DNA of 64,000 nt from Ischnura elegans (taxonomy: Eukaryota > Arthropoda > Insecta > Odonata > Coenagrionidae): NCBI RefSeq assembly GCF_921293095.1, contig NC_060253.1:75925992-75989991 (forward strand). Direction: 5' to 3'. Position numbers and translations under genes: made by a program. This document shows positions 8,988 to 20,740 of this stretch, piece by piece. Position 1 is the stretch's first letter, and each line of letters starts with the position of its first letter. The notes beneath the pieces were generated by a model. That model ran no database searches and had not been told where the DNA came from. It saw nothing but the letters and a program-made list of their open reading frames with translations.

Positions 8988-11889
8988 ATGAGCAGCATGA
9001 TGCACGAAGTTGATGTTGACACGAAGAAGGCTACTTTTGCTATGGGCTGCTTCTGGGAGCCCGATGTTCTATTTGGGTCTTTCAAAGGAGTGATTAGAAC
9101 GAGGGTGGGCTACACTGGAGGAACTAAAAAAGGCCCTTCTTACAAAAGCTTGTGAGTATGCTTATTTTAGCGCATCAAAAGTATTTCATGAATGTAATTG
9201 TGATGGCTCATCGCCTAAACCCTCGTAAACTATTGTTATTAGAGGAGACCACACCGAAGCCATTGACGTTGACTATGACCCTACAGCAGTTGACTACAAG
9301 GAGTTACTTGGTGTATTTTGGGAAAACCATGACCCGTCAATTCGGATGACTCGCCAGGTGAGATATTTATTTGTATTTTTACCTAAACTTAGCTAAGTAG
9401 GTACCTACTTTACAAAAGAGTAACAATTCATTCCACCCATGACTGTCTAATCGTTGTCATTAAATTTGCATAGCAGTAAAAATCCATTATCTCCCTTTTT
9501 AGTATTCATCTTTTATTTACTACCATGATGGTGACCAAAAGAAACTTGCTGAGGAGTCACTTGCAGAAAGAAAGGCCAAAGGGGCAGTTCTTACTCAAAT
9601 AGTACCAGCATCGGAATTTTATGATGCTGAAGGGTGAGTGGACTAGTTCTGTACACTAAGTTTGTATGAATTAATTATGTTTTGTGTGCTTTTTTAAGGT
9701 TAATCAATTATCATACGGTTGCTGGAAGTGCATTAGTATATGTTTATTGGGACTGACAACCAGACCCTCCTAATCGCCACAAATAAATTTCAATAATTGG
9801 ATCACGACAGCATTCAAATGATCATTTTAATGACCTTAAAATGATTACTAATTGCATTTGACCTTGACATTACTGACTGATGTATTCTCTCTTTTTCTTA
9901 TAAAGACATGTTTACATAAACATCCACTAATGCGGTTAGATACGTTAACCCTGTTAGTACAATCCAATTCTACCTGGGATACTTGTGAGAAATGCGGAGG
10001 GGATTTTCATAAAATGTAGCAAGTAGGAAAAATAAACAATGCAAAGCTTTTTTATTACATAGCCATGTACGTTTTTTTTAATTGACGAGGTTATACTGGT
10101 TAATTTTGAAAAAATATTTGTACATTTACTGGAATAAGTTGTAGCCATGTAATAAGTCATTGCAAAATAAATAATGTACTAGTACTTAAAGAGCGGATAC
10201 ATCGGCCTGCCGCACTAAAAGGGTTAACCCATTCACCATCAAAATTGCATCATGTAAACTCCTACAATTGTCCAAATGGACATCCATTTTAGTATAAGAC
10301 ACGTAACTAAAATATTTTTTTTGGAGCAAATACATAGTTTTTAAAACTACGTAATAAAGTGCTGTTATAGTTTTCTTACAATGTTGGTTTCATTCACCTT
10401 TTTCCATGCTTAAATGTTACAACTTGAGAAACCATGGCTTGCCCCCTCTCCACCCCCTAGTTTAGGTCGTGGGTATGCCCTTGCCTCTTATATTGTCGAG
10501 CCTCTATCTTAGTATTTTTTCCAGCCATGCACTTGCTTGGGTAAAAATGCATTGTTTAATTATGGCTGTTTTGCTGCCACTTTTTACTGTGTTTTTATTC
10601 CTTACAGTATTATTTCAATTAGTGGAATAGGTGATGTATAATGCCTATAAAATGCACTGTGAGAGCACAATGAGCACTGTAGAGAAGGTTATGGTACCTC
10701 AATGCAGAATATTTTCTCTCTCTGGTATATTTGATGTTAATTGGATTTACTTTGTGCAAGTTTTAGGATTTTATCTGTAAGTAATATTATGATATATTTT
10801 TGAAGCTCTCATTTTCATTTTGTGACAATCTGGATCCATTAGTTACTCATTGTTATGCTCTGGAGGCGTGATATATGAGTCAAAATCAAACTGAAGTAGA
10901 GTGCCCCTTTTCAAAATTGCTCCACTTTGATGTGCCAAAAGAGTTAATGGAGATATGTATTCTTCTCTGCTTTTAAGCAGAGCTATATACATATAAATCA
11001 ATCACCGCTCTCCAGAACTGAGCCAACTGAGCTACTATGTAGTTCTCAAATTTGATGTGGAGCTTTTTAAGAGTAATTGATGCTCCATTTCATTGGAGGG
11101 CATCTTACAGCTTGAATTGTCCCACCAAATTCAATGCAGAAACGGACAAAAATGTCCCCAGAGCCTTAAACATGTCTGAAAATCCAAAAATTCAATCCAT
11201 TACTTAATGGTTTTACAAACTATTGAATACAGTTGCATGCTAGCTTATTTTATTGAATAAGGAGGAGCAAAAGAGGCCATTAGTATTGTGTTGGACTAAG
11301 TGGCGTAGCCAGGAATTTCGTTCAAAGGGGTTAAGGAGGAGATGGTCCAAAACCAGGGTTGAACATTTTTGGAAAACGTGGTACTATGTATGTAGAGGGT
11401 TTTGCATTAATTTAAACAATTTTCATAATTGAAAAAACTTCGTTTGTATAAGAAATATTTTGAAAATTCATGTTTTTTCAATATTTTGTTTTCTTTTATG
11501 AAGGAAAATAATTTTGTTTTTATATTTTGGGGGGTGTCCGGACCCCCCCGAACTCTACCCTGGGCTGTACCACTTGTGAATTATCCCAGTTCTTCTGATG
11601 TATGTGCTCCTAATATGTTGTATTTGTTTTCATATCCATCTGCAGCTATCATCAGAAGTACCGGCTCCAGCAACATCCTTGGCTGGTAGAAGCAATAGGT
11701 CTGTCGCAAAATGATCAGAAATCTTTGACCCGCTCTCATGTTGCAGCCCGTCTCAATGGATACATATTTGGCAGAGGAGGCAAAGAACAACTGGAGGCAG
11801 ATATTGTTCGTCTCGGTCTAAATGAAAAAATAGCTGACTATGTGAGAAAGTACTATTTGAAGTTTGAAGGACGAGGACTTACATGCTGA
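8988..11889 (+). CDS. msrA: Peptide methionine sulfoxide reductase A, complete
   Basis: MsrA reduces methionine-S-sulfoxide in proteins and as free residue, using thioredoxin. Four exons, 8988-9151, 9243-9357, 9503-9633 and 11646-11889, join in frame to 217 residues. The catalytic motif GCFW lies at about residues 20-23 ([10 protein letters not shown]), followed by [26 protein letters not shown], and VFWENHDPS. All introns are GT-AG. An in-frame TAG lies two codons upstream of the first ATG; ATGs at 8997 and 9000 are alternatives. The C-terminal region ([25 protein letters not shown]) is of the animal type lacking the NPxGYC resolving-cysteine tail of human MSRA; a lone Cys is the last residue. 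No targeting peptide is evident. Intron 3 holds three MITEs. Confidence 0.93.
9949..10223 (+). mobile_element. piggyBac-type MITE (TTAA), copy 1
   Basis: TTAA (9945-9948) is followed by CCCTGTTAGTAC, and the right end ACTAAAAGGG is followed by TTAA (10224-10227). TTAA duplication with CCC...GGG termini is the hallmark of piggyBac-derived elements. The right end also resembles the element at 61023. It lies in msrA intron 3 and has no coding capacity. Confidence 0.6.
10330..10483 (+). mobile_element. hAT-type MITE, family 3, truncated copy
   Basis: Matches the right part of the element at 28638-28900: shared AGTGCTGTTATAGTTTTCTTA-like segment, CCATGGCTTGCC, and the terminus GGGTATGCCCTTG. The left terminus is missing. 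Confidence 0.55.
11298..11575 (+). mobile_element. hAT-type MITE, family 2
   Basis: Begins AAGTGGCGTAGCCAGG and ends CCTGGGCTGTACCACTT, its imperfect inverse. The interior matches the copy at 14623-14874 in opposite orientation (TACGTAG or TATGTAG followed by AGGGTTTT, and a long AT-rich core). No convincing 8-bp duplication. It sits just before the last msrA exon. Confidence 0.65.
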
Positions 11890-13508
11890 TTTAATTTTGA
11901 TTCATGAGTATTTTCAGGACTCTTATCTCGGGATTTTAACAAAGCTTATATAAAAATGATGCTTTTAATGAGTTTTAATTTTAACATTATGTTACGAGGA
12001 ATTTCTTTGCATTTTTTTTTGCCCATTTCAATACCTAGAATCAATATATGATTGGTATTTCATTAGAAAAGGAAATGTGGAATAATTTCCAGTGAAGCCG
12101 AAAGAAAAAAATTAGAATTTTTATTGTTTTTTACCTCCTTTCATTGCATATTTACTTTTGAATGTGTAGATGCATAGGTCGAAAAGTAACTTTACAGTTA
12201 TATAGTTGCTGAGTTTATTGATAGTATTGACTTTTACCTCAATATAAGTGACTTTTCTTTTTAAAGTTGTGACTTATTAATTGGTCACCTATATAATTTG
12301 AATTCAAGTTTATATGTAAGAAAATTAAAGAGGAGGGATGATTAAGTTATTTTGTATGGCACCTGAGTGTATTGAGTTGGCATCTACATAATAATTCATG
12401 ACAATAAGAGCTATTTGGTGTCCTACTGAACTATCATGGTATGGCATTATAGCTTTTCTCATGCCCTTTAGATATTTTTTGTTATAGGTTAATTAGTATT
12501 ACTTTGTCAGTTATTATTTTTAGACGGGTAGTATTTAGTGTAAAGGTATAAAATTGCATTATTTATGATGAATTTTAGCACATGATTTAATAGTCAAGGT
12601 TTACTTTATTCTGCTATTTATCTTTTGACATGAATTGCTCAATTAGGCTGTCATATGTTCATACTTCCTACTGCTCCTAAGTCTATATTAAGTGATAATT
12701 TTCGACTGGTTAAGAAGAATATGAGGAATATCAAATATTCTTCAGTGATGATTTCTTCATAATTCATTCCAAGTATTGCTACCTTTGCATAATCAGTTTG
12801 ATTTCTTAATTGATCAATAAATCAGAAGCTTTCATATTTTTTATGCCTGAGGTAGTGGAGAAACTAAAATGTTGGTCACAACTGTTCATCTGACTGAAGT
12901 ATAAAAACTGCAATCATTTATTTCTCTCCCAAATTCACGAGTAATTTGGACTATGTTGATAATAGCATAAATGATACCTCACACCATCACTTGCTGTATT
13001 GCATGATCATTTGAGTCATGATTGGGTTCATGTTTGGACTCCAAATCAAGGTTTGGAGTGGTTTTGCAAAGAGGCCGAAAAACAAAATCACTATTTCCTG
13101 CTTTGCTCTGATTGGTGTTTAGGATTTCACATGTGTATTCAGGTACAGAAAATGTGACATCCATTTGTGTCATTGCTACTGTTCTTGAACATGCATGTGA
13201 AGAATTACTATGTGATTCTAGCTTCACACAAAAAAATTCAGTTGCTTCAAATACCAACCAAGGCATGCATCTAATTTTAAGTTATGATATATCTGTTTGG
13301 TTAACATCCTGTTAATGAATGGGAAAGGTAAACTTAAAGCTTACCCTTATTTTTTATCATGTGATGTACGTGAAAGACTGAGAACTAATATTAACTACCC
13401 ATAGCAATATCCTATAGACACCAAAAAATTGTTAACAATTCCCTTATGTTCTACCATTTTTGCATTTAATTTGATTTAATGCAGTACAATTCCTTTAAAG
13501 TTCAAGTT
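11890..13508. other. msrA 3' flank, no further gene seen
   Basis: AT-rich sequence after the msrA stop. It should contain the 3' untranslated region; several AATAAA-like words occur but I cannot choose one. Opposing small open frames around 12979-13315 overlap each other and show no motif, so I treat them as chance. Confidence 0.4.
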
Positions 13509-13516
13509 TATCCTAG

Positions 13517-14048
13517 TGGGGATATGCGAGTTGTACTTTTTGATCTCGAGTCGAGTTGAAAACTACTCGCAAGTATCGAGTCGAGTCTGGTACTTTCTGG
13601 ACTAGGCGATACAACAATGCATGCCCCAGCATATTCTCTTTTTTCCAATTCCCTATCACACATTCTACTCTGAATGCTTATTCTGATATAGAAAGGAGAA
13701 AAAAATAATGAGGAACGTTGATGATAATTGTGTCAGCATTAGGAAATGAATGGAAATGATGTGTCTTAAACGGTTGGGGCACAGTCGAAATAAATTAACC
13801 CCTAGTAATATGTCGAAAATTTAATTAATATGTGGATCAAACGGCTTGGAAGAGCCCTGAGTAAAGGCATTTGCACAATAGTAATAAAGATTACATAAGT
13901 AAATTACAGAATTGCTGGCTTATTGGCCTCAATAGCTCTGTAACAGAAATGACTCGACTCAGCATTCGTTATTACTCGTTACTACTCGAAACACTTGAGT
14001 TGAGTACCAACTACTCGACTCGAAATTTCAAGTACTCGCGCATCCCTA
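13517..14048. mobile_element. hAT-type MITE with intact 8-bp duplication
   Basis: The octamer TATCCTAG flanks both sides (13509-13516 and 14049-14056). The left end TGGGGATATGCGAGT matches the inverse of the right end, TAGGGATGCGCGAGT, at 13 of 15 positions. Subterminal regions are rich in the word CTCGA/ACTCG on both sides, possible transposase binding sites. 532 bp, no transposase. Termini and duplication length fit hAT. Confidence 0.8.
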
Positions 14049-14056
14049 TATCCTAG

Positions 14057-14614
14057 GTGATACACTAAAATTATGCTTAGGTGGGACTATTCATTGCTTT
14101 AGGTGCTGGCATCCTGGAGAGTTTTAAAAGTATTTTAGGGTTTGGGTTTAACTATCACACCTGAGTATTCAAGATCACGATAAGAAGTTTATGTAATATT
14201 TTCCTTTTGGAGTGTTATATTACTGGGCTGCATTACTTTTTATAATAAAGATTTTACCTAAGGTAATATTGATAATACAAAGCCTGTAAATATTTTGTAT
14301 TGAAACTTTTAGATCATGTTAACATTGTATGTTTATTTAAAGAATTATTGTCATTTTCATAAGATAAATATCTTTGACAATGAAAGATGATATCAGTTGT
14401 TAGAAGTGTTACTGCTTTGGCATGGATACCTGCATAAAAACACTATGTAATAAAAGTGACCACCAATGTTCATATTTTTCTCTTCATTTTAATGGTAACC
14501 CTCTCATTAGGTACTGTATACATATGTCACCTCTTTTTAATGACTGACATAGCGAGTAAAAGTTATTAATTTTTTAGAAAATGCCCTTTAATGCTTAGAG
14601 CATATTTATGAGTG
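14057..14614. other. Intergenic stretch, nothing recognised
   Basis: AT-rich DNA between two MITEs. I see no exon or repeat. Confidence 0.4.
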
Positions 14615-14622
14615 ATTACAGC

Positions 14623-14874
14623 CCGTGGCATAGCTAGGGGGGAGGTTTAGGGGGCCAAACCCATCCGAAATAGGAAAACACAATTACTTTCCTTCATAAA
14701 AGAATACAAAATATTGAAAGATTGTGACTTTGCAAAAGATTACTTTAATAAATGAAGTTTTTTAGAATATTAAAATTAGTTTAAAACCCTCTACTTACGT
14801 AGTACATACCCTGTTTTTCAAAAATTTCCCCAGTAGACCTCCTTCCCCAAACGAAATTCCTGGATACCCCACTG
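14623..14874 (-). mobile_element. hAT-type MITE, family 2, inverted copy with duplication
   Basis: The octamer ATTACAGC flanks both sides (14615-14622 and 14875-14882). The right end ACGAAATTCCTGGATACCCC is the inverse of the start of the copy at 11298, and the left end reads CCGTGGCATAGCTAGG. It is therefore a second copy of the same family in the opposite orientation, 252 bp, no coding capacity. Confidence 0.75.
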
Positions 14875-15232
14875 ATTACAGCCTCTCCTATTTCCATTAG
14901 GTTTTCTGAAGGTTAGGCTCCTAGGCCATCCATCCTTTCTTAGAGTTGCGTAGTACATATTATGGCATTTTGACACGTAACTTATGAATAAACTATTTGT
15001 GCACCATACAAGCATTCCATTCAGACTTCAGAATGTTAAGGATGGAACTGGATGTGTTTAAACAATAAATTCATTCTGTGGTCAATTTTGAGATATTTCT
15101 TGGAATACCTTGTACAATTGAAGGGGAGTGAATGTACTAAATGTACTTTATTAGAAATGTGAAACTCTTATTTGGAGAATGCTTTTCAAGAAAATTAGTT
15201 CCAGTTTAATATAGTAATAATGCAAAGTGCTG

Positions 15233-15740
15233 TGTGATAAGAAGTAATGGCAGCAATCAAGGCATTTGGGGAACAAAGGAAAAATGGAGAAGTAGCCAGG
15301 AGGGCACATACTTCATCAGCTACTACCAGAGTTATAAAAAATATCTTGTAATTAAAGCAATAAAAGCATATTACAGTGGAGTTACAAGTCAATCTGATAA
15401 TGTGATGAAAATATCTTGGCAAAGAGTAATAAATTTAATAAAGTCTACGTCAAACAGAAGTGGAAAGTAGACAATAAAAAAAGAGAATGGGACCATCATA
15501 ACTGACCCTCTTGGAGTCTCAGAGTTTGCCAACAAGTTCCTTGCTAATGAGCCGCAAAATATAATAACCGATAGCAAAAGATATGATGCGGAGCATGTTC
15601 AATATATGGGATCATTCATGGTCCTCTTTCCCATAAAAGAAAATGAGGTCTTGAAGTGCATGAACAAATTGTTGTTGATGGTGTCTTCTACCTACCTTCC
15701 CTGTCGCATCTATGTAGATCTCCTCGAGGAAAATACAGAA
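15233..15740 (+). mobile_element. LINE (non-LTR) fragment, reverse-transcriptase N-terminal region
   Basis: Translated pieces in shifting frames read YKKYLVIKAIKAYYSG, then WQRVINLIKSTSNRSGK, then NGTIITDPLGVSEFANKFLA, then SFMVLFPIKENEVLKCMNKL. This order (YKxYxxxL...AKxxYY, WxxIN, an ITDP...FANxFF segment, then a TxxEV segment) is what precedes the catalytic core of jockey/CR1-type reverse transcriptases. The catalytic FADD region is not found, and frames change several times, so this is a short, old, dead fragment. Confidence 0.6.
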
Positions 15741-16084
15741 AATTGTCAAGAAAAACATGCCACATCATATGAAAACTTTAAAAAATTTAAACAATAATTG
15801 TTTGAGAAAAAAGAATGAAAATTGTAAAATCAAAAGTAATTTGCCGGACTTCATTGAAGGACCACATATTGGTTTGGCTATAAATGTCCCCTCTGGGAAA
15901 CCCAGACCTATGCACTATGCTTCATCCTCGCTGAATATAGCTAGCTACATTCTGATGATCTTGTCAATGTATTTGTTGACTAAGATTTCCTGAGAATGGG
16001 CTGTTCTTATCGAATTTGTGTTATGGTCTCATTGCCTAGCTTTCATAGTGCTTTCCTTTGCCTTTCAAGAAAGAGGAATGCTTT

Positions 16085-16642
16085 CAGGGGCAGTCTGGGG
16101 GCCCTCTGGGCTCATGATGGGGCCCTCCTCACTCGGAAAATTCTACAAAATTCCATGCCCAGAAATGGATGTTGACAATAATATGGCTCTTAAAAACTTG
16201 TTAAAAATTAATAAAAATAGCAATTTCGCAGGAGAAATACTATGAAAAGTGAGAACTTCACAGCTAATAAAATTTAGTAACGTTTTATGATTCTACTATC
16301 TATTTAGTGAATTATTTCCTTGAAACTGCGCTTAAATATAAAAGGCTTATAAAATAGCCTTTTCGAATAACCCATTCAAAAAAGCATCAGGTTCTCTTTC
16401 AACTTCTGGCACCTTTATTTTTTTATTTTGTAATATAATCTTTTTACAATGAATATGTTGTAAATAAAGCAACTAATGTGGCATAGAATTTTATAATTGC
16501 AAAAAACTCTGGTTCAAGTAATCTGAGTCTTTTTTTATTACGTATATTTACTCTTCACAATAGACAAGAGCATTGTGGGGGGCCCCCTAAGCTCGGGGCC
16601 CTCGGCAATAGCCGACCAGCTGACCTGGCCAGACCACCCCTG
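16085..16642. mobile_element. Possible hAT-type element with CAGGGG ends
   Basis: Left end CAGGGGCAGTCTGGGGGCCC and right end ...CCAGACCACCCCTG are inverted matches, followed inward on both sides by GGGCCC-rich tracts. The termini resemble hAT ends of the CAGGGGCGGTCTGG kind. No target duplication is visible and no transposase is encoded. Confidence 0.45.
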
Positions 16643-17062
16643 TACGCATAAGGTGTATAGCAAAGATAACCTAGAGGCAAACTTTATTTCAAACTATTAA
16701 AATTGCTTACATTACCATCCTTTATCTACCACTCAGATGTCACCACTTGGATCATAATTGTACTCTGAAAGTAAGAAATCATAACATGCCTCTCAATATA
16801 ACCACATTTAAGTGCTGGTTTAAAATTTTCTAAAATTTTTAAGTTTTCTATTTCACAGTGGAATATGGAGGGAAATTATCGCCTCGTGATTTACCTCTCA
16901 ACAAATGATATGGCTGAAGGGCTAGCATGCAGGGTAGAGAGTGTGAAATGAACATGGCCCACTAACAAAATTATGAATGAAGTGGTACTTGGTGATGGCT
17001 GGTCCTGGAATTCTGTATGGATTTTGGGTGCATTTGGTTGGTAATGTCATACAAACTGCTAG
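16643..17062. other. Intergenic stretch, nothing recognised
   Basis: AT-rich sequence between two transposons; no exon or repeat seen. Confidence 0.4.
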
Positions 17063-17066
17063 TATA

Positions 17067-18073
17067 GGGTCATTCCACGTCAAATCACCCAGAAATTTTC
17101 AAAATGACACCCACCGACTCGGATTTTAATGAAATTTTTGTCACTAGCTACTATCACCTATCTAATGACCCATGTAAAATATTTCCTCTCTCACTCTCAT
17201 AGTTAGCAAGATATGAGGAGTCAAAGTTTGATATGTTTGCTCAGAAGTGGCGCTAGTGGGAGTCAAATTCCAGAGTGCAGGGCACAGCGTAAAAATTCAT
17301 AACTCAGAAACCACATAATATATTTGAATGAAATTTTGACCCCTTGTCTATCCAAGTGCATAGCTTCCATAGTAATGTCTTTTATTCCCCTTGCATTGTT
17401 ATGTTAGCCAAAATGATGTCAACAGTTGTTAATTAATCGATTTTTTTAGCTCAAAAACATTACTTCATATTTTCAGAATTATCACCAAAAGGCAGAGCAG
17501 TTAACTCATCCAATTTTTTTTTAAATTGAAGGTTAATATGTGCTCCAATATACTGTGAAATAAAAATGGTGGTGTTTTGACTGCCACTATGAGTATTTCA
17601 GGTTTTACTTTTTTTTCTGCCCCCGTGAGAGGGATTTTGGACACGTACTGTAAGACAATAAGTATAAGTGTATCCATACCTTCATGAGGATATATTTGAA
17701 ATATTGGTCAGTAAATCTAAGACCAAACATGTAGTTTAGTGAATGTGGCTCTTGTTCATACAATTTTTTAAATAACAATACTTGGCTTGTGGCAGCTGAG
17801 GGGAAAAAGAGTCCAAATGGCTCAGAAATGTGAAATGATGCTTTTTCCTGGAATTTACCCATTTTTTCAAGTGTTTAGCATAGGGACAAATTGGTATCAA
17901 CATACATTAGACTCTTACTGTGCATTAAGAGGATAAATGGAAATACTAATTTAAATAAAATTATTTAAATAATACACTTCAATGTGTTTAAGGAATCTCC
18001 CGAACATCTCTGGAGGCTCTCTCGGGCAACTAAACGCTTTACAATACCACCAATTCCATCACATGGGGATTTT
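17067..18073 (+). repeat. Left inverted arm of fold-back transposon
   Basis: Reverse complement of 20740-21741. An 85-residue open frame (17605-17862, minus) is repeated identically in the other arm (20955-21212, plus), which shows how little the arms have diverged. The inner part of the arm encodes the SPCDGIGG segment of the transposase. Confidence 0.9.
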
Positions 18074-19808
18074 ACATGGCTTGTAGCAAAGAATGTCCAT
18101 GATGCCATTAAAGAGAAATCCTGGTAATGCTTGCTAAGATTGAGAAATGTTTTGCAGTTCTTGTACCGTCCTGCACAACCATCACTAAAGTAACTCAATT
18201 TTTTGACTCACGTAAAATTTTCCTTCACAAAGCAAAATATTATTCTTTGGGTTTCATAAACAAAAGCTACATCATGCTCCAAATCATCTGACAAGATGCA
18301 TAAACTGGAAATAATAGGCTGTTTAGTCAGGTGATCTCGAGTATAAATCACAACAGGGTGTACCGTACAACTATCCCTTGTCCAGTGATACCCTTGTGCC
18401 TCATCTTTGATAACATATGAGTAGTTCTCATTGAAGTCAAGGAGAACAACTGCATCATGGGGTCCAAGATTTTCTTTCATTTGCTTAAGGTAGTTTGCCT
18501 GTACCTTTGTAATAAATGAATGGGGCACCAGTTTTTCCACTCTTTCAATTAAAGTTAATCAGTACTCATCAAATGTCGCAGTGAAGTTCACCAGTTGAGA
18601 TCTGTCACGGGAAACCCACTGACTGTATGAAACTTCATCTCCGGGGTCACATTCTTCAAGCTTTTTCAGCAGTAAGCTTTTCAACTTTTCACGTGAAGGA
18701 CACTGAGAGCAATGTCACAGTATACAGTCCCTATTTTTTCTAGAGCACACTAAATAACCAATTAGGTCCTGGCTTGTTTCCTCTATATTACAGGCATTAA
18801 GCAGTAAGTTGACATTTTAATGAATTGTGCAAACACACACTGAATGCGTTCCAGGAGAACCTGCTACCACAAACCATTTTGGACCTAGGTTGCAGAAGTT
18901 AGAAAAGCCAATTTTAATTCTGGGGAAGTCAAATTTAAAAGTGGAATACAATTCCTTCAAGTTAGCAAGTAATAATATCTTCTGAACATGTACATTTTTG
19001 GAGATACTAATGGAATCTTTCTTTCCAGGTATCATTCTGGAGTACTCTTCACTTTTATAGAAAGTCCTAACTAATTGTAATGTTTTATATTTGCCTTCCC
19101 TTTTCTCAATTCAGGTGCAGCCAATTTTCCATTGTCTCTGAAAAGTTCTCTTGCTTGGCGGGCAGTGTACTCACTCACATGAAACTCTTCCATTACTTTC
19201 TTCCTGCTCCATGAAGTTGGTACCAATGATAACAGATGTACCTTTCCTTGATGAGTGCTTGATGTGTCAACTTTTTGTTTGATAAAGTCTATGAGCACAT
19301 CCATATCATGAACTTTCTGAAGTAGTTCTTTTGGCAGTTTTGGGTCATCCTTTTCTGGAGATAATTCTTTATCAAGAACTCTTTTAACTTTCCTTTTAAA
19401 ATTACTGCATGCTGACTCTACTTTCCTTTTAGCGTAGGTTGACCTTCTGTGAGATGATATGCCATGAAATTTTAAAGGTGACTCCACTCTATCTTGCAGC
19501 GTTCTGTTAAGTAGCTCAGTTGATTTTTCTTGGGATACTGTTGTTTCAAAACTCAAAATACTATCATTGCTGTCACTATCTACTGCTTCAACATCAGAAA
19601 GCGCATTTCCAAACCTGGAGTGTTTCTGTACTTCCTCCCTACATGGCTGGCATATTTTCATTCCTGGCACTAATTTCCGAAGAATTGGGATTTTACAGGC
19701 CTTTTCTGCAAATTCAAGACTTACATTTCTCAGTGATTTTGATATTTTCTTCTTGTTGCTGTTAAAAGGATCAAGACAATATATTTGGTAGGTTTCATAC
19801 TTTTTCAA
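17965..19808 (-). pseudogene. Dead transposase of the fold-back element
   Basis: On the minus strand, 19808-19071 encodes 245 residues starting MKKYETYQIYCLDPF, with a CQPC zinc-binding pair and a helix-turn-helix-like segment (SWSRKKVMEEFHVSEYTARQ). After a frame change the family continues with EEYSRMIPGKKDS, FSNFCNLGPKW and GTHSVCVCTIH. A TAA and two TGA codons then interrupt one frame carrying DLIGYLVCSRKNRDC, and the frame goes on with VVLLDFNENY (candidate catalytic Asp), SLCILSDDLEHDV, YFSDGCAGRYKNCKTF and SPCDGIGGIVKRL. One frameshift and three in-frame stops are visible, so it is not functional. The C-terminal part after SPCDGIGG lies on the other strand (20624-20740). Confidence 0.75.
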
Positions 19809-20623
19809 ATAGTATATTCTCTAATGTTCGCAGACATTGGATAGGACTTCCCCAGGTACACCACTTCTGAGAGATAACAGCTGTTTTTCAAGTATACTAA
19901 TGATCTCAATTTTGTTCAGTTGCACCACTGGTGTGTAGGTTTTTTTGAGGCAATCAGATGCAGTTACTTTTCGATGCTGCACAGTTAAAAAATTTGCTCA
20001 TTTTGAAGCATAGTGGAGACACCAACCTTTTTTAATGTTGAAGTTCACAATGAGCAGCTTCGCCTAACTCATTGCACACACAATTAATGTACAGGTAAAA
20101 ATACACGGATCGTACACACAGAATAAACTTGGACACCCATGGAGCATCTTCACACAAGAATATTTGGCAGAAGACTAAAAGTGGTACCCTAGAATCTATT
20201 TTGATTTATCATGCCCTCACTGTGATACATTGTAACATTTTATTCTTCCTAATGTAGAGGTTGCACTTAATTCTCTTATTCCTTGGGGAGATGGAATAAC
20301 ACTGAAAAGTGATGCTGAATAGGTGGGATTGTATTACCTTCTCAAGTTTGTCATGTAATACAATCATATGTGAGGCAGGGGAGAAAACAATGTGGCACAT
20401 AATGTCAGCATTATCTCTCCCAGTGAAATAGAAATTTAATACTCCAGTTGCCATCAAGGAATGTGGATATTGATGACAACCTGCTGCATATCTATAAGTA
20501 ATACAATTGCTCTGCCAGCTCTTCCATCACCAAGGGTTTGGAAGACCATACTTCTTCTGTGAAAGTGAGGCTAACTTTGTACAACTCCAGTTCAGTGGGA
20601 CTCATTTAATCACTTTTTCACAG

Positions 20624-20740
20624 ATCTTAACAAACTTGAACATTGCAAGTGCTTATGATGACCACTGGTTTTTTGGATTAGTGATTTCTAAACACGAGGA
20701 AGAACATGATGTGAAAGTGAAATTTATGCACCCATATGGA
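20624..20740 (+). pseudogene. Transposase C-terminal fragment in inverted position
   Basis: After an acceptor-like TTTTTCACAG the plus strand reads NIASAYDDHWFFGLVISKHE and then HDVKVKFMHPYG. Related transposases carry this W(F/Y)xGxVxxxxEExDVxVKFMHPxG segment downstream of DGIGG. Here it points away from the main transposase relic and runs straight into the right arm, where SPCDGIGG follows in the same frame (open frame 20507-20866). The order of the two segments is reversed relative to the family, so it marks a rearrangement junction. Confidence 0.6.

Noticed and set aside
8717-9085. 122-residue minus-strand open frame
   Set aside because: It is the shadow of msrA exon 1, which has the clear GCFW catalytic motif on the plus strand.
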